DNA of 64,000 bases from Rhododendron vialii (taxonomy: Eukaryota > Streptophyta > Magnoliopsida > Ericales > Ericaceae). The stretch covers positions 20,271,001-20,335,000 of the forward strand of contig NC_080563.1 in NCBI RefSeq assembly GCF_030253575.1, given 5' to 3'. Positions 10,616 through 23,900 of this stretch are shown in pieces (positions within the stretch are counted from its first letter, which is position 1; the number at the start of each line of letters is the position of its first letter). The notes beneath the pieces were generated by a model. The model had not been told where the DNA came from, made no database searches, and saw only the letters and a program-made list of their open reading frames with translations. The position numbers were made by a program, and so were the translations under genes.

Positions 10616-11357
10616 TAGATGATGTTAGTTTCTTAGCTCATGTAGTTTGGGAAAACTAAAGTTCACCGGCCATTGTAACAAGACAAAATCAAGCACTATT
10701 CCTCAAAAAGCTGACAAGAAGCCTAATACAGTCTATTTACCAAAAAGTTCGAATCAGGAACAACCTAATTCAAAATTGACAAAATATTTTGCCAGATCTG
10801 GGATTATCAAGGATTAATTAGATGATGTAGTTTCTTAGCTCATGTAGTTTGGGAAAACTAAAGTTCACCGGCCATTGTAACAAGACAAAATCGAGCACTA
10901 TTCCTCAAAAAGCTGACAAGAAGCCTAATACAGTCTATTTACCAAAAAGTTTGAATCAGGAACAACCTAATTCAAAATTGACAAAATATTTTGCCAGAGC
11001 TGGAATTATCAAGGATTAATTAGATGATGTAGTTTCTTAGCTCATGTAGTTTGGGAAAACTAAAGTTCACCGGCCATTGTAACAAAACAAAATCGAGCAC
11101 TATTCCTCAAAAAGCTGACAAGAAGCCTAATACAGTCTATTTACCAAAAAGTTCGAATCAGGAACAACCTAATTCAAAATTGACAAAATATTTTGCCAGA
11201 TCTGGGATTATCAAGGATTAATTAGATGATGTAGTTTCTTAGCTCATGTAATTTGGGAAAACTAAAGTTCACCGGCCATTGTAACAAGATAAAATCGAGC
11301 ACTATTCCTCAAAAAGCTGACAAGAAGCCTAATACAGTCTATTTACCAAAAAGTTCG
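10616..11357. repeat. 202-bp tandem repeat array (about 3.7 copies)
   Basis: The phrase tcttagctcatgta recurs at 10631, 10833, 11035 and 11237, an exact 202-bp period. Copies differ by only a few single bases, and the last copy stops at aagttcg (11357). The array lies between the 3' ends of the convergent Aurora and PFK genes and has no conserved open frame. The near-identity indicates a recent expansion. Confidence 0.95.
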
Positions 11358-11913
11358 TCCAATGGTTGCCTTCTCCCTACTTTCCCTGAAAACAGCAAAA
11401 CCTCCCCCGACCAAATGTTCCTTGAGAATAGTCCTAACCTGGCCTTTAAGGAAATCATTGTCAAGCACCAGAAGCAAGCTTCCGTGATCAGAATAGGGCT
11501 GCTTCCACAGTTTTTGCTTCTTGTTTGTATATACGAAAGCATATAGATGCATACATCAATAGAGATGACATTCACCCTGCAAAGCTGATGATTACTAAAA
11601 GAGCTTTGATAAACAAATAACATTGCCAGCACAGTTTTGACCAAAAAATGTTCTTCTCAAATATGAACAACAGAAGTTCTGTGCAAAAAATGAACATAAG
11701 TGTCTTCAAACACAAATTGGAACTCTCATATCAAATTTCTATCTGCTACAATTACAAAGTCACTGCATGCAGTTGAGGCATCCTAACAGAGCTGAAGAGT
11801 TGAACATTGTTCCTACACGACCTGATCAATTCGATTATGGTTAATCCGGAACATCCGTTGCAGATTCAGGGAGATCAATTTGCAGTGGGTTCATATGATG
11901 CTGGTAATTTCCC
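11358..11913. other. Convergent 3' flank between Aurora array and PFK stop
   Basis: Unique AT-rich sequence that would include the PFK 3' untranslated region on the reverse strand. No further gene is supported. Confidence 0.5.
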
Positions 11914-14900
11914 TTAATTACCTGGTTGGTGGTCATCTTTACAATTCTCCCCATCCAACAAGCCTGTTGGAGGCTCCTCCTGCTTTTTTGCTTCAGCTAT
12001 ATCTTTGGGACCCAAGAAGCTTGGCTGATTGGTTGAAGAGAGGAGCCTTGCCCACATCCTGTCTGTTATCACCACCATGTTTTGTTTCTCAGTGATACGC
12101 TGCACATTCAAAATACAAATGGTCAGTGTTATACGGTACTTTAACTTTCAACCAAGAGTTGACAAACTGGAATCTTCGTCATGTATCAAAATCCCATATT
12201 TCCGAGAAGTGAATTAAACAGAAGTTTAAGGCTCAGCAATGACTTCAGAGTACATAAAAAAATGCTAGTTACCAAAATAGGAAGTATACACTATAAGTAT
12301 AGAATGCAGTAATTCACAACATCAATACCGACTTGATCAAGTCATCAAACAAGTAAAGTGCTAGAAATGATTGCCACATTATCTATTTTGATCATCTTTT
12401 GTTGAGAAGTGCAGATATATGACAAAAGATATGGTGTGATAATAAGGGATTTTAGAATGCAGTAATTCACAACATCATTACTGACTTGATCAAGTCATCA
12501 AACAAGTGCTAGAAACGATTGCCACATTATCTATTTTGATCATCTTTTGTTGAGAAGTGCAGATATATGACAAAAGATATGGTGTGGTCAAGGCTGGGAC
12601 TTAGAGGTTTGGTCCATCCTAAGGGCTTAGGTTTGAAACCTCCCAAGTGCTATCAAGGGGGGTTTTTTCCCAGCTTTACTTGGGCTCCCCGCCACTGGAC
12701 AGCGGGATTGTCCCCCAAGATTAGTCAAGGTGCACTCAAGCTAACCCAGACACCTAAGTTATCAAAAATAAAGGGAGCCCATTTTCCCCATACACAGTGA
12801 ACACCCGCTCCAGACCAGTCATAGAAGGTGGGTTTCAGACAAACTTTTCCCCCAGTAGGAGCGGTAAGGTGGAACTCAGAGAATCCCCATTCGGATATCA
12901 GGCAGGTACGGTCCATACTATCCACATCCTCGAACACCTGCCCCGTATCCCGTTCTAAGTTTACACCAAAATATGTTATAAGATTAATTCCAAATTTGTT
13001 TTTGCTACTTTTTGAACTATGTTGCTTGTAGCAAACCTATGTGAACTGTTACAATTCGAATGGGATTTTTTCAGTGGACTTCCATATTCCATATTTCGTT
13101 TTATCAAGCTCATGAATTACTTGGTCAAGTGGTTTGAATATAGGTACATTCGTGGAAACCAGATTCCCATTGGGAGACTGCTTTGGTGGTTGAATAATGC
13201 CAATGTGGGAATGGGGCGGAGATAGAAAGGATCAGGGATGGAGTAGGGTCCCCAGACCCATACTATCGAACTTCATAGTCATGCTTAGAAAACAGTCTTA
13301 CACTACTCAATTTCAGGTATTCTAGTTTTTTTGTTCATTCTCAAATCCCCTTGGTACACATCAAAAAGAAGAGAGCTGGTAGATATTGCACCAACGTGTT
13401 CTTGCCAATGCCAAGACAGATTTATTAAATGAACTTAAAGGAGGCAAGCTTGACATGGTAGGCAATCGTGGCTGGGAATCCAAATGCAGAGACCAATAAT
13501 CGAAACAAGATGATAAGTCCATAGATCAGAGGACCCATTTCCCAAACATCATCTTTCATTACTATCTCTGAAATCAATACACATTGTAGACTCTGTAAGC
13601 TAAACTAAATCCGCAAACAAGTACCTTAGATCCACTTCATCAAACCTAGCACAGTACAGGAACTAACAAATAAGCTCCAGCTTGCTCACTCACTTAAAAA
13701 CATGAGCGGGCCAGTTATTGCGTCCAAAGTGAGTTATTCATACCTCCCAGGTTCTGAATCTTAAAGAAGTGCATGACCAGATTGGAAGCACCAAGGTTAA
13801 TTCGCAATGGACGAACTCACCTAGCCATGACAGGAGAGCATGGCTCCACTCATTTGCAACCCACTAAGACAAAAAGAGGACATAGGAGATGTAATATTCA
13901 TACTGGCTGGAAATGAAAATGGAGGAGTGAATCATGATGGGCAAGGGACACCTATGAAAAAATCATTTTTGATACATTCAATCAGCTATCCTCCTTGCAT
14001 GAGAAATTTAGGAGGATCAAGGATGTTGCTCATAGACTTGAAAGCAATATGGATAAAAGGGAGGAATACATTAGGGGTGTTGTGTTATTACAGATTTGCT
14101 ACATATAAGGGGTTTTCGTATAAGGCTACTAAAAGGCCACAAAGTTTGGGGAGGCAGGGGGAAGGGAGGGAAATACTATATTCAAAGAATGATGCAACTA
14201 AAACAAGAATGGCTTCATTACCACACACACACACACACACACACAAAAAAAAAAAAAAAAGGTATGCTCAGATACAAGTGGTTTCATGAAAAGATAGAAG
14301 TGAAATAACTCCATTCGAGATGGAGTGAGCATGTGGATTGTAGACCAACTTAACACCTTAAATGGTGGTAGTGGTTGGTATGTTGCCAAAATAAAAAAGG
14401 AAGGTTAAGAACGGCACACATTGAGGCTATAAGGATGGATATCTCGCCTTATACTTGACAGAGGATATGTCACTGACTACAGTCAATTAGAAATAACAGA
14501 AACCTGTATCCAATCCCAAGTACTGTGGCGCTGAGTTGAGTTTTGATTTAGACAAGTGTACAGACCCCAAGAGCCCCCAATGTACAGAAAATGCACATTG
14601 TTAGTTTCTCCAGCACCCCACAACGCTGTTTGTTTGACAATAAAACATTTTACCCATTTTCAGGTTTTGGTCTAAAAAACCTCTGTAAAACATTTTCCTC
14701 AGTAAATCATTTTACCTTAGAAGGCGTAAAATGACTTACCCAAGGAAATCTCGTAAGTTGTTTTCCAAGATGACATGTCTCTCTCCTCCGACAACTCAAC
14801 AAACACCTCCCCCAACACCTCAGTTGGCATGACAAAGTTCAAATCTCAAGGTTTCACAACTGACTGTCCAATTCGTATTGCTATAAAGAGATCTATGGCA

Positions 14901-17900
14901 GCACCTCTTTGACCTCTTTGCATAATTTGATCTCTTCTTCTTCAATTTCCCCCCTTATTCTTTCCATAGTAGCATTCTACGGGAGCTATCAGTGATCAGT
15001 GGCAATGTTTTGGGTTGCTTGCTTGACATGCAAAACCAATCATTTACTATGGGAGGATTTCTAATTCTCCAAAAAAGTTCATAATAAGAGCTACCGTGGA
15101 TTTTCTGATCGAATCGTGTGAAGTTTTGGACCTTTAAGGACATAATCAGTGGGCTTCTGTGTGAATAGCAGTGTTGCTGGTTTGGTGGGGTACTCCTATT
15201 GTAAGTTCTAGTAGAAGTATTTTGTTCCACACCAAATGTATGCGGGAACTTTTTGTCACAAACTAGTTTTGAAGTCAGACAAACAACGAAAATAAAAAAA
15301 TTCACAAAGATTTTACAGTAAAATGTTTTACATGAAAAAAGATTCACGTTAAATATTTTACGCCGAAACAAACGGAGCCTTAAGGAAAAATGTTCTCACA
15401 CTCAGAAGTCCAATGTTCTAAAAATCTCTAGGTGCTTGTCGAGCGGAAGAGGGTCGCCTAGCGCCTAGGCTGACTAGAGATTAGTCTGTTTATTCATTTT
15501 TTAAAAAAAAAATTTCCCCCTCCCCAAAGTTTTGAGTAAGAAACGACATAAGACCCAAAAGTAGGTAGTGACAACTAACTAGTCAAACACAAAGTAAAAT
15601 CCCAAATAGACAAATAGCAAACATCAAAGTCAAACTGTTAGGTTAATCATCTCCTCCTCTTCTCTCCATATCCCTACAAAACATGGTCTCCATCGGACTC
15701 AAAGGGAAAATTCTCATCTTCCATGGATAGCCGATTTAGGGCTTTTGTATGTCATATAAATTGTTAAATACCACTTAACACACTGTACTTTTTATTATTA
15801 CATCTAAACCCCACAAACAATTTTAAAATCACGAAATATACGACGATTAATCGGCACTTTGTCGATTAGTCACCACCTCACCAATTAATCGGCGACTACT
15901 GTAAAAATGCCTAATGCCTAGACCCTAAAATCTAGGAGTTGGGGGTCTGCCTAGCGCCTAGGCAAACTTTTACAACACAGCAAACGTCATGATTCATTAT
16001 TCAATTGCATCAACAGTAATGATTCTTCACTGAAGTACCTAGTCCATAAATAATTTATACCAAGTAACAACAGTTGTGTGCATCACGAAAAGAGGTGCTA
16101 ATAGAGGTCTAAAAGCGTTGGTACAAGTACTGAAATGAAAGCCAGGCTGCACAAGGATAACAATAACGCATCCAGTCCTTTGAAGTGGACTCAGTTCTTA
16201 AATAACGAAAGAAAATTGGCTCACAGAACGCAGTTCACAAGTTAACGTTTAAAATATTCATTTCAATATTGACATTACTAGTTAGTCACATGTACCATTA
16301 TGTTAAGGATACAATTACGTTTTGAGTTGGATACCATTGATACACCCGTACAGGGACGTAACATCTTACTTAACTTATCCTATTTTCTTCGATCTTACTT
16401 TACTTATCCTATTTTCCTCCGAGTAAACACATTCACATGCTATACTGACTAAAAAAGCACAGTGCAATCATGAAGTAAATATAGGATGTAGAGGAACATA
16501 CATTAAAAGGAATATAAGTCTGTCTGCCATTAACAAGCCCACTAGTGAAACCTGTATATCCTGCCATAGCTCCATGAACTGCACTTTGAGCAAGCAGTGT
16601 GCAGTAAACATTGTCTGATGCATTGCTTGGAATAGCCCGGATCATATATGTGGGATCTGCCAAACAACTTGGTTAGGTCGCATTTTTTTTTCTTTCATAC
16701 GCATGCTAAGTATTGTGCACACCGATGCTCTGGACTATCAATGAAGGAAGCATGGTAATGTGCACATAAATTGAATTGGGTCTCTAGGCCTGCCCTCTCT
16801 GATGCCATTCGGCTTTTATTTGGGGGCATGGTTCCACAGCAAAACAGGTATAGGGGAGCCACTGTTTCAGTGGTATTTTGAGAGCAGCCACTTTGTGCAT
16901 ATTGCCAAAGGTTAGGTCTGTCTCCAATCCTCCCCCGCCCATACCCCCAATGATTGGGGACTACATGGGTTTTGTTGTTGTTGTTGTTGTCATACACATG
17001 CTAAGTGCAACTTTCTGTTAATTAATATCTCCAAGTTCAGCACAAGGAGAAAAATAGACAAGCAAGGAAACTAAGAAGCTACTGACCTATGTACTTAAGT
17101 GTAATATCCATCTTATGATTTTTCGCAAAATGTTCCTGCACACCAGAAAAAGAACCATTAAGCAACCTGACATTTTAATTCTGTTATACAGAATTTAGAA
17201 TAATTACAGTTGTAGTTTAAGAGCGGATAAAAAAAATAGTTGTAATTTAAGAGCATTAACAAGATACAGGGATTTGTTATCAGTCTTATGACAGTAGACA
17301 AAAACTGCATGAAACCAGGATCATAGGATCTGCCAGAGACTACTTGGAGTGCTTCTACTTTGAAATGGGATTGCAACATCCCTCAAGAATTTTTATTTAA
17401 CAAATATCCCGTTACCTTGAAATAAGATCACAAACCAAACTTTGTCATTCGATTCCCTAATTCAATTGGATATAAATGAATTAATTAGACAGCGAAAAAT
17501 GTAAATATATGACTTACGGATGCAGAGTATCAGCACGTGATCAGGAACTATAGACTAGTAATGCTAATTGAGAGTTGTAAATCAAGGGGCATGAAAATAT
17601 TAGCGAGACGTTAACTTAGACTATAACCAGTACCTTGATCTTATGAGAAATCCACAAACCAACATCTCTGAGTAGCTTGTTCCCAGAAGCATCTTTCTGG
17701 TCTGCAGACTGCAAGCTCTCTGCAAGCAGCTCCTGTCCCGCTCCTTCAGCTATCACAATAACCATGTGCCCATTTTCTTTGAGCCGTTTTTCCACGAATT
17801 CAAAAAGTCCACCCTCTCCTTCAAGATAGAAGGGTGATTCTGGAATCAAACAAAGGTCCACATCTCGGCTCGCAAGTGTGGCATACATTGCAATGAATCC

Positions 17901-20900
17901 TGCACCAGTAAATCTGAGAATACTGAAGGAAAACCTGGATAGTAGAGGTGAAGATAAGTGGGAAAGGAAAAGAATTGATGCAATTACTAGATAACTGAGT
18001 TTCAAAATAGGAAAAATCACATGTTCTAAAATTTCTCCAAGTATATACCGTGCCTTTCCTATGTTCCTAAATCACACGACCATGACACTAACCCTTGTGT
18101 CCCAATCAACTAGGCGCCCCAACATGAATCCTTTTTCTCCTAATAATCAGATTCATATCCATAAGGATCTGTTTTTTTTATGTGTCGGCTGTCAACTACC
18201 TAACACACATGATGAGCAAGCAAAAGAATACCATAGAACCAAGATTTATATTCTTCTCGGCAAACCTAAAGCTTGTTTTAGGATAGCAGGAAGCACAACA
18301 CTATTGAAATTCAGAATAGGTTATCCACTGCAGATGGGCTGGCACTTTTTGGCCTTAATCACTCTCCACAGTGCAGCTTCTGCTCTGGGAGTGAAAGCAA
18401 TGACATCTTTTCTTCAATTGTTCCTTCTCTCAGCAAATATGGGACACTATCCTTTCCAAACTTCATGTTTCCTGGCCCTCTAGATCTTGGACTGCTTGGG
18501 TCAATTTTCTCTCTAACATAAAAGGCAAGTCTATTAAAACAGTCATTACCAAATTGGTATTTACTGCTACTGTCTATCATGTGTGGATTGAGAGGAATAT
18601 GAGGAAATTTCAAGGTAAATCTTGTTCTTGAGAGGTTGTTCACAAAATCTATTCCATGGTTAGAGCAAGACTTCTTTCCTTATCCAATCTACAATCATTT
18701 CAAGTAGACTGGGTTGTGAATGAGTGGAACATTAGTGGTCAATAATATAATCTGTTAGTGACTGGTTTTGAAATTATCTCATGCATCTTACTTTCTTTGG
18801 TTACTGGTTCTGTTCTAGCTGGACAGGGAGCTAAAGGACAATAATAAGGATACTTGGCTGCCAATATTCCTACCTATGAGGTATTTAACTTAATTTCATC
18901 TCATGATTATTTGCTGCAGCTGCTGTTGGTGATTCCAACTCTGGAAATTTCAGTTCTTTGCTTCTTCCCATTGGTTTGTGTGAACCACCATATGTGTGAA
19001 CCTGTGAGCTGTGTGCTTGAGCCCCAAATTTCTTGAGAGTGGAGGTAAAAGTTAGTGGGAGTCCTTTTGTGAGAGAGAGTCGAGGGAGTAAGGGTGTTCC
19101 CTATTGCTTTTAGAATATTGGTGAGATAGGCTTCGAGGGAGTAAGAAGGGGAGCAGATAAAGCAATAGGACTGTTTTGGTTCATTTCTTTTCTGCTACTA
19201 CTATGAGATGGGTAGCCTATTCATTTTTCTGGTGCTAGCTTTCTTTTACTGCTAATGTTTTGTGGAGTTGGCTGTTTGGAGCCTTTATCCTCCATTACAT
19301 TCCTTGCTACAATGCTATTTTGGTTATAAGTGTTTTCCACTTGGTTTTGTTTATTTCCTAGCCTTGGGGGGATGTCCCTTGGAAATTCAGAAGGTTGGTT
19401 TTGTTGGTGGCTGCTAACCTCTTTGTTAGATAGTTGTGCTACATTCAAGTGTGATTTCTAGTGCTTAATTCAAGCTGTGTTAGCTGTTATGCATCATATG
19501 CTTGGTACTTGAAAATCTGGAATCATATCCCAATGAGGGGCTTCAATACTTTGTGCTGGTTGGTGCTATGCTCTACTGCTATTCTCTATATCATGTTGAA
19601 GCTGCTGCTGACCTGTATTGTGGCTGCCTATTATGCCTGCTGCTGCTGTTTTGCTGATGCTACTGCTGTTTTCCTACGGGTGCTGCTGTCTAGCTGCTAT
19701 TTTCTGTTATGGCAGCTGTTTTTCATGTCAAGATGTTGTATTTTGCTGCTCTTTCCCTATGGTGTATCAAGATGTTTTCCTATGGTGCTCCTCACGGCTG
19801 CTGGCCTACTCTAGGCCCTGTTTTCATGAGCATCCTGCTGCTGTTTGTGTGCAGCAGCAGTCCATGAGGTGAAGCTCCAGGTGTTTACTCTGTTGCTGCT
19901 GTTTCTGCTTGTTCTGAACGTGCCCAGGCTGCATTGGGGCTGTCCAGATTAAGTTGCAACATTTGGGTACTGCCCCAGGTTGAAGGCTGCCCAAGTTATG
20001 CTCATATCACATGGTTGGGTCATTCCTATGACTGGCTCGAAAGCTTTCCGGCTCCTGATGCTTTGGAGTGGTGTTTATCCTCTTCATAGCCGTATGTTAT
20101 CTTGTATTAATCTATATTGTCTTATATTGTCGTATGTTTTCCCTCCCTCTTGGTAGATGGATGGAAAACAACGTGTCTCATTTACCTTATGTTGCCATTT
20201 GGCTTAGGCAAATTTTTTGATTTTCTTTTGTATGCCCCTTGTAGGCTGTATATTCGGTTAGCCTTTTTTTAATTTCAAGCTGATTTACCCCAAAAAAAAA
20301 AAAAACACTATTGAAATGATGCTTTGAACATAGCAGTCAACCAAAGATTTGTACTGCTAATCATTATCCTTATAGTACACAAATACGAATCCAATCAAAT
20401 CAACAAGCACAAGCTAGACAAATGACGTCAGACAAAAATTTTTAATTTTTTTTGCCAACAATCATATGATAAATTATCTATGGGGGCATGATTACGTCAT
20501 TCAGTTGGGAAGCTGTATTACTTTTTTCACAAGAGATATGGATCCAAATACCACCCACCACAAGAGATTTTACTAGGATTCTTCCACCCCCCCAAAACCA
20601 AACTGTACCAAGATTCTCTATTGAAATTCATAATGGAGATAGAAACCTAGAAGTCAAGAATTAAAGAGAGTGATTGAGAACCCTCTAATTAGAACATAAA
20701 ACACTTTAATAGGTGTCTGGCATACTTGCACTCAGTAACAGCAAGACCAAATAAAGGGTTCAGGAACTTTTCAGTCCAACTTAACCAGGTTAAACAATAT
20801 CAATTTCACTAAAATATCATAGACAAATCCTGGGTACAGGTTGTTTTGCCTAAGAATCTTCAGAAGATTTGTATCGAAATATTAATGGAACTACTGGTTA

Positions 20901-23900
20901 TAAGATTCAGCACCATCCTATCACAAAATAGATCCGCAGTGATGTATGCATGAGTCGTGAATCAAATAATGAATCATCAAATTCAGAGCTTTGATGGTAA
21001 TATGGACACAGAACTTTACTGAAGCTTGCATAGCAAGTTCGATAGTTAGATATCTACTAGCTATTCAAAACTTAGCCATGCAATTATGACCACCAAAGCT
21101 TTGGGGAGTTAACCTTACCACTGTAGCGGCCCATTAGCTTAACTACACCAACACCATTCTCAGTACTTTCAGCTTCAACATGAGCAGCGTTGATGGCTCG
21201 TTGAGCTTCCTCAACAGCCGTATCAAAACCAAATGACTTGTCAATGACCTGAACAAAAACCCGATTAAATGCAGCAAGTGTCAGAAGAAACGTCACAAAA
21301 ACTTTAGAAAAGTAATGGAAAACAAATTCCATTCAGCAACAACCATAATATAAAAGTTGCACCACGAATATAATTGTGCATTAATACATGGGTTTTGGCA
21401 AATGGTGGGGGAAGAAATTTGATTCATCAACAATTCATGTTTAGAAGATGACAAATACCGGAATGTCATTATCAATTGTCTTGGGGATTCCAGCAACTGC
21501 AACTTTGAGGCCACGTCGTCTAACTTCCTGCAGGAAGAGAATGAAAATAGAAGACAAACATCAGCCATAATGTTTTTTCATTTCTGCAACCATCTAGAAT
21601 GGGGGAAGTGGAGGTAAAAGAAAAAAGAAAAAAGCTTTTAAAAGCTTTGAGGTTATACTTGCGGAGTCAATGAATACCTAGATGATATCATCATTTTATG
21701 ACAATTGTAAATTAACATGTTAAGAGGTCAGGTTGTCAAGCATAAGTCCGTATCTTTTCTAGTCTTGAGAATCTCCAAATAGCATTTTGCATGAGAAGAC
21801 ATCAGAGTTTTCATAGAATAGCTCATGAACATTCTATTTTCACCAACTGCACACTCATTTTTTGGACCTTTGATTGATACAGGATAGTGAAAGGATAGTT
21901 TGTGTAATATGGTTGTAGGACATGGATCAATAACAGGTGAGAAATAGATCAGTACAGCAACAGAGAATACTTATTGGAGACACGTAAGAGAAGTTTAAGT
22001 CCATAATTTAATCGGAGTTAATGAAGAGTGTACTGTCTCAGTGATGATCGCAAACAGGGAGTCACTGCAAAGTCAAGAAAGCTTGAGTAAAAATGCAAAA
22101 GCTTGGTGTGAGGAAAAATCAGTCACGTAGTTTATGACCCCTTGGTCATTTTCATGATGACTATTTCACTTCAAATGGTTTTTTTTCAAAAAGAGCCTGT
22201 TTTTGTGTATAACTTAGTCAACTGCTGGAGCATATTCCAGCAACAACAAAAAAGTACCCATATTATCGCCAATTGATGGGGGTATGGGCACGAGAGGACT
22301 GGAGACAGACCTAACCTTTGGTAATATGCACAAAGTGGCTGCTCTCAGTAAAACTACCGCTGAAATAGCAGCCCCCTTTACCTCCAAAACTCAAGGAACT
22401 CACAAGACGTTATGCCTTCGAACCATGCCCCAAAATCAAAGCCGGAAGGCATCAGGGCAGGCCCAGAGACCCAAAATTCCTGGAGTACATTCCAGCGTTG
22501 GAGATTTAAGTTTGGAAAGTCAAGCTAAAGCTTAGCGAACTTTGTAGAGACTTCGATGCAAAAGGTCAAATCATCACGTATAGTCGTATACAATAGAGTA
22601 TCATTTGGAGTAATGTCATCTATGTTAATTTGCTGGATTACTTCTACATATGAACTGTAACCATAAATTTGGACCACAGGCTAGTTTCTTTTCAGCTCGA
22701 CTTTATTACCTATCTAGATTGATTACATTTGGCTTCAGTTAGACCTAGGCACCTAGCAAAGTTTTTCAAAACATCAGCCTTTACCTATGACCACCAGAGT
22801 TCACCAAGAGCTTATTTCATGTAGTGTTTTTCTTATTTATTTGACACTACCTTCAGCATTCCTATGTGTCCTTGTTTGAATTCACAAACAGCCCTTTTGA
22901 CCACATAGATTTCCAATGTTGTGACTGTGAGGTGAATCATCGTTCAAACACATCTCTTGGGCATATCTGGACCATAATCTGCGAAAATTCGGTTTCCTCA
23001 TTCACCTAGGTTTTCCTTCTCTATATAAGGTCCCTTGAAGTCATTGGTAGGGTTTTGCATACCTATGCATGTATGGAACAACTGGCAAGTTTTCATAGTC
23101 TTCAATATTCTCTTCTTGTGAACTTTGCATTATTCTTGCAATCTTTTCTGTTTCCTATAGAGAATGTGGCGGTTGGGTTAAGCCTTTCAGATGTAGGTAG
23201 TCATATAGCAGTAGGCAGGTACATGATCGTGGCTCGAAGATCTAGACAAGAAGTTTTAAGAAGTAATTCTACATTCAACCTTCTATTAGTGAGACTCCTA
23301 GGTAAATTGCATGTGAATCCAACTAAATTAAAAGAGTAAAGGAAAACCTCATAGATCACAGCTGCTCCTTTTTGAGTTCCATCCCCACCAATAATATAGA
23401 CCTGTACGATGAAAATCATTTGTTACTCTTAGTATAGGGGCATTTGTTCCTGAATCAATAACATCAATATTGAACCACAATCATGGTTCATAATGCAAAG
23501 AAGTGAAATCATTCTTCGCTATATAATTTTACATTGAACTTCTCATACCTGGTTAATCCCACGGTCTTGAATGCTATCAACTATCTTTGAGGTATCATGC
23601 CCTCCACGTGACGTCCCAATTATTGTACCACCACGTTTATGAATGTCATTTACAACCTTCGGTGTTAAAGGGATGGTATTTTTTGAATAGAAGCCTCTAT
23701 ATCCTCCCTACAGGTCGCGAAATTTTTTTAGCTGGCAAGACCATGAAGTACTAATTGCAAAACCTGAACTAATGGCAACCAAATCAGTAGACATCAAAAC
23801 ACCATAGTACTCCTTGAACAAGCAAACGTTGAGAGCTAGACTTGGCACTACATTCTTCATTACATGCAGTTAAAACATAAGAGTACTGGTGTTATAGTTT

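Noticed and set aside
10616..11357. CRISPR-like or regulatory repeat array
   Set aside because: A plant nuclear tandem array of contiguous 202-bp units with no spacers is not a CRISPR array.
17158..19814. Other open frames of 60-140 codons in PFK introns
   Set aside because: They are random or part of the LINE 3' region. None shows a domain, and they conflict with the spliced PFK model.
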